64,000 nt of DNA. It comes from Gymnogyps californianus. Taxonomy: Eukaryota; Chordata; Aves; Accipitriformes; Cathartidae. Both the position numbers and the translations under genes were made by a program. Where the stretch lies: assembly GCF_018139145.2 (NCBI RefSeq), contig NC_059500.1, positions 25,711,437 through 25,775,436 on the forward strand. Direction: 5' to 3'. Positions 61,209 through 64,000 of this stretch are shown piece after piece. The first letter of the stretch is position 1. The number at the start of each line of letters is the position of its first letter. The notes under the pieces were generated by a model. It had not been told where the DNA came from and made no database searches. It saw nothing but the letters and a program-made list of their open reading frames with translations.

Positions 61209-62134
61209 AAAAAGGGTAGAAAGGAGGACCCTGGGAACTACTGACCTGTCAGCCTCACCTCTGTGCCTGGGAAGATCATGGAACAGGTCCTCCTAGAAGC
61301 TATGCTAAGGCACATGGAGGACAGGGAGGTGATTCGAGACAGCCAGCATGGCTTCACCAGGACAAGTCTTGCCTGACCAACCTAGTGGCCTTCTATGATG
61401 GAGTGACTATATCAGTGGAGAAGGGAAGAGCTACGGATGACATCTATCTGGACTTCTGCAAGGCCTTTGACACGGTCCCCCACAACATCCTTCTCTCTAA
61501 ATTGGAGAGATATGGATTTGATGGATGGACGTTTCGGTGGATAAGGAATTGGCTGGATGGTCGCGTCCAGAAAGTAGTGGTCAATGGCTCAATGTCTGGA
61601 TGGAGATCAGTGACAAGTGGTGTCCCTCAGGCGTCCATATTGGGACCAGTACTGTTTCATATCTTCATCAATGACATAATGGGATTGAGTGCACTCTCAA
61701 CAAGTCTGCAGACTACATCAAGCTGAGTAGTGTGGTTGACAAGCCTGAGGAATGGGATGCCATTCAGAGGGACCTACACAAGCTTGAGAAGTGGGCCCAT
61801 GTGAACTCGATGAGGTTCAAAGAGGCCAAGTGCAAGGTCCTGCACCTGAGTTGGGGCAACCCCTGGTAACAATACAGGCTGGGGGATGAAGGGATTGAGA
61901 GCAGCTGTGTGGAGAAGGACTTGGGGGTACGGTGGATGAAAAGCTGGACATGAGCTTGCAATGTGAGCTTACAGCCCAGAAAGCCAACCGTATCTTGCGC
62001 TGCATAAAAAGAAACGTGGCCAGCAGGTTGAGGGAGGTGATTCTTCCCCTCTACTCTGCTCTGGTGAGACCTCACCTGGAGTACTGCCTCCAGCTCTGGA
62101 TCCCTCAGTACAAGAAAGACATGGACCTGTAAGA
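61209..62134 (+). pseudogene. CR1 ORF2 reverse transcriptase C-terminal part, inactivated
   Basis: Motif A is intact in a 113-aa frame ([13 protein letters not shown], Asp codon 61451-61453). Motif B reads [11 protein letters not shown], with the usual Gly after Gln changed to Ala (61631-61633). The frame is lost at INDI; in the shifted frame the FADD box is SADY (61705-61716), losing the second catalytic Asp of motif C. Thumb and C-terminal blocks follow in other frames ([20 protein letters not shown] at 61959-62018; [18 protein letters not shown] to 62132). Upstream, the NYRPVSL block has an in-frame stop at the Arg position. Confidence 0.93.
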
Positions 62135-62594
62135 CTGGGTCCAGAGGAGGGCCACAAAAGTGTTCAGAGGGCTGGAACACCTCTGCTATGAAGAAAGGCT
62201 GAGAGAGCTGGGGTTGTTTGGCCTAGAGAAGAGAAGGCTCTGAGGAGACCTTATTGCAGACTTTCAATACTTAAAGGGGACTTATAAGAAAGATGGGGAC
62301 AGACTCTTTAGTAGGGCCTGTAGCGATAGGACAAGGGGTAATGGTTTTAAACTAAAAGAGGGTAGATTCAGATTGGACATAAGGAAGAAATCTGTTATGA
62401 TGAGGGTGGTGAAACACTGGAACAGGTTGCCCAGAGAGGCTGTAGATGCCCCATCCCTGGAAACATTCAAGGTCAGGTTGGACAGGGCTCTGAGCAACCT
62501 GATCTAGTGGAAGATGTCACTGCTCATTGCAGGGAGGTTGGACTAGATGACCTTGAAAGGTCCCTTCCAACCCAAACTATTCTATGATTCTAAG
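61209..62594 (+). mobile_element. CR1 LINE segment 2 (5'-truncated, complete 3' end)
   Basis: A second CR1 copy starts inside the RT at [15 protein letters not shown] sequence and runs to its own 3' tail ATTCTATGATTCTAAGAT at 62594. It repeats the RT block already present in segment 1 (SLTSVPGK at 60880s and again at 61250s), so the two are separate copies head to tail. The 3' end is the same subfamily as 14902-15175. Confidence 0.93.
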
Positions 62595-63041
62595 ATGCTG
62601 AAAGACCTTGAGGGCAAGACTTACAAGGAGTGGCTGAGGTTATTTGGTTTGTTCAGCTTGGAGGAGAGAAGGCTGAGGGGTGACCTCATCACAGTCTACA
62701 ACTTCCTTAAGGGTGGCAGTGGAGCAGAAGGTGCTGATCTCCTCTCTCTGGTGACCAGTGACAGGACGTGAGGAAATGGAATGAAGCTGCATCAGGGGAA
62801 GTTCAGATTGGAAATTAGGAAAAGGTTCTTCACTGAGGAGGTGGTCGGTCACTGGAACAGTCTCCCCAGGGAAGTGGTCACAGCACCAAGCCTGTCAGAG
62901 TTCACAGACAATGTCTGGACGATGCTGTTAGTCATATGATTTAGTTTTAGATAGTCCTGCGAGGACCAGGGAGTTGGATTTGGTGATCCTTACAGGTCCC
63001 TTCCAACTTGAGTTATTCTATGATTCTTTGATTCTGTGATA
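62595..63041 (+). mobile_element. CR1 LINE segment 3 (3' end, different subfamily)
   Basis: Starts directly after the tail of segment 2, at sequence corresponding to the ORF2 C-terminus ([19 protein letters not shown] frame), and ends TTCTATGATTCTTTGATTCTGTGAT. Its wording differs from segment 2 (GSGAEGADLLSLVTSD block, CACTGGAACAGTCTCCCC), so it is a different subfamily. It could be the 3' continuation of segment 1 after insertion of segment 2, but roughly 0.6 kb would then be missing. Confidence 0.9.
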
Positions 63042-64000
63042 CCATGCACTTTTACAAACAGAGAGATGTTTGCAGCACAATATTAATAACATTAATGTTA
63101 ATGTGAATTATACCGCTTATGCCACAAGAACAGTGCTGAAGGGCCATCTTGTAATAGTCATGAATAGTTCATTAACCGATGACAGGTAAATCTTCAGAAA
63201 CATTTTAACTTGTGTTCATAAAAATTCATGTCTAATAATGAGGGGTTATGAACATCTATAAATTTACCTTTAAAAACAGCATGGTTCATGAAAATTTAAT
63301 TAACTGTTCTTCTAAATGGTTTTTTTGAATATGAGTTTCAGTTCTGGTCACCTCATGGTAAAAAAATAATAAAGCATAACAGAAATAGAAATGGCTCAAA
63401 GGGGAAAATGAGACTAGTGGAGACTTCCTATAAGAAAGGATCTTAACAAGATTGTGATAGCTTACGTAGGGAATGAGAAGAAGGAATATAGGCAAAGTGT
63501 AGAAAATGAGAAATACAGAGAATACATAAATGTCAGCATACCTGAGATCCAGAGAACAAACTTAAATTAATGAGGTTCTTCTTAATCAATGAAAGGAAAT
63601 ATGGTTGGTGGACTACAGTTAGCAATAATAAAGTATTATCAAGAAAACTGTGTTTCCCAAAGAACTCTCTTTGATGAACAGGAATAGAATGTGTAATCAC
63701 ACTTGTGTTTCATAATACAAAATGCTGCTGCTTTAATATATAATGTCATCCAGATCACCGTGAAATTTTATCTCCTTTCCATTTTTCACCTTAGAATATT
63801 GAGTACTTGGGATATTTTATAGGATTCAATAGGTTTCACTGAGATGTAATCAAAGAACTTATGTGTATTGACAGTGATTGAATTTAGCTTAATCCTGTAT
63901 GGCACATCTGATCTACATGACTGAAAAAATCTCCAGAATGTCAATGGATATATAACATTATTAAAACAACTACACAGCAAATGTCTCTAAGGGCAAGATA
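63042..64000. other. AT-rich sequence to window end
   Basis: No gene or classified repeat recognised. Confidence 0.5.

Noticed and set aside
1..64000. A novel defence, biosynthetic or symbiotic gene system
   Set aside because: No operon-like or multi-exon gene structure is visible anywhere; all recognisable protein-coding sequence belongs to decayed CR1 elements.

Overview
The window looks like bird nuclear DNA, most likely from a neoavian bird. It is AT-rich, gene-poor sequence whose only clearly recognisable content is CR1 LINE fragments (3' ends finishing in the ATTCTATGATTCT-type tail) and long terminal repeats (LTRs) of avian endogenous retroviruses (ERVs). I found no host protein-coding exon, tRNA, rRNA, CRISPR array, operon or prokaryotic signal that I can support. 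It is best read as an intergenic or intronic gene desert. The class assignment (bird) rests on recognising these repeat families; species and chromosome cannot be decided by reading.

Layout. 0.8-1.35 kb: a CR1 3' end on the minus strand. 2.1-6.9 kb: three LTRs of one related group, all on the minus strand; the first two are full-length or nearly so, the third is older and shorter. 7-14.9 kb: unannotatable AT-rich sequence. 14.9-15.2 kb: a 5'-truncated CR1, plus strand. 16.5-20.4 kb: two direct copies of an unclassified repeat flanking a 1.8 kb minus-strand CR1 with a decayed reverse transcriptase. 27.3-27.9 kb: a solo-LTR-like element. 29.4 and 30.2 kb: old CR1 fragments. 30-42 kb: mostly unique sequence with low-complexity tracts. 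42.0-43.15 kb: a fourth copy of the 2.1-6.9 kb LTR family, on the opposite strand, with CAAT, TATA-like and poly(A) signals in order. 43-55 kb: unique sequence with a weak tRNA-like SINE candidate. 55.1-57.3 kb: a minus-strand ERV derivative in which a 3' LTR, polypurine tract, 170-bp duplication, 49-bp tandem array and a Lys-type primer-binding-site-like sequence can be seen, but no gag, pol or env. 57.6-57.9 kb: another LTR-like fragment. 59.0-63.0 kb: three CR1 segments head to tail on the plus strand, the first retaining the end of ORF1 and the endonuclease.

How it works together. Nothing here appears to encode a working protein. The LINE enzymes carry visible loss-of-function changes (endonuclease Glu to Lys and SDH to SNH; reverse transcriptase motif A Asp to Asn in one copy and a broken FADD box in another). 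What may still have function is regulatory: LTR promoters, including a perfect TGACGTCA site next to a TATA box at 55.4 kb. The most unusual structure is a GC-rich 45-50 bp tandem module with the same core in two otherwise different ERV families. I did not find a previously undescribed gene system.
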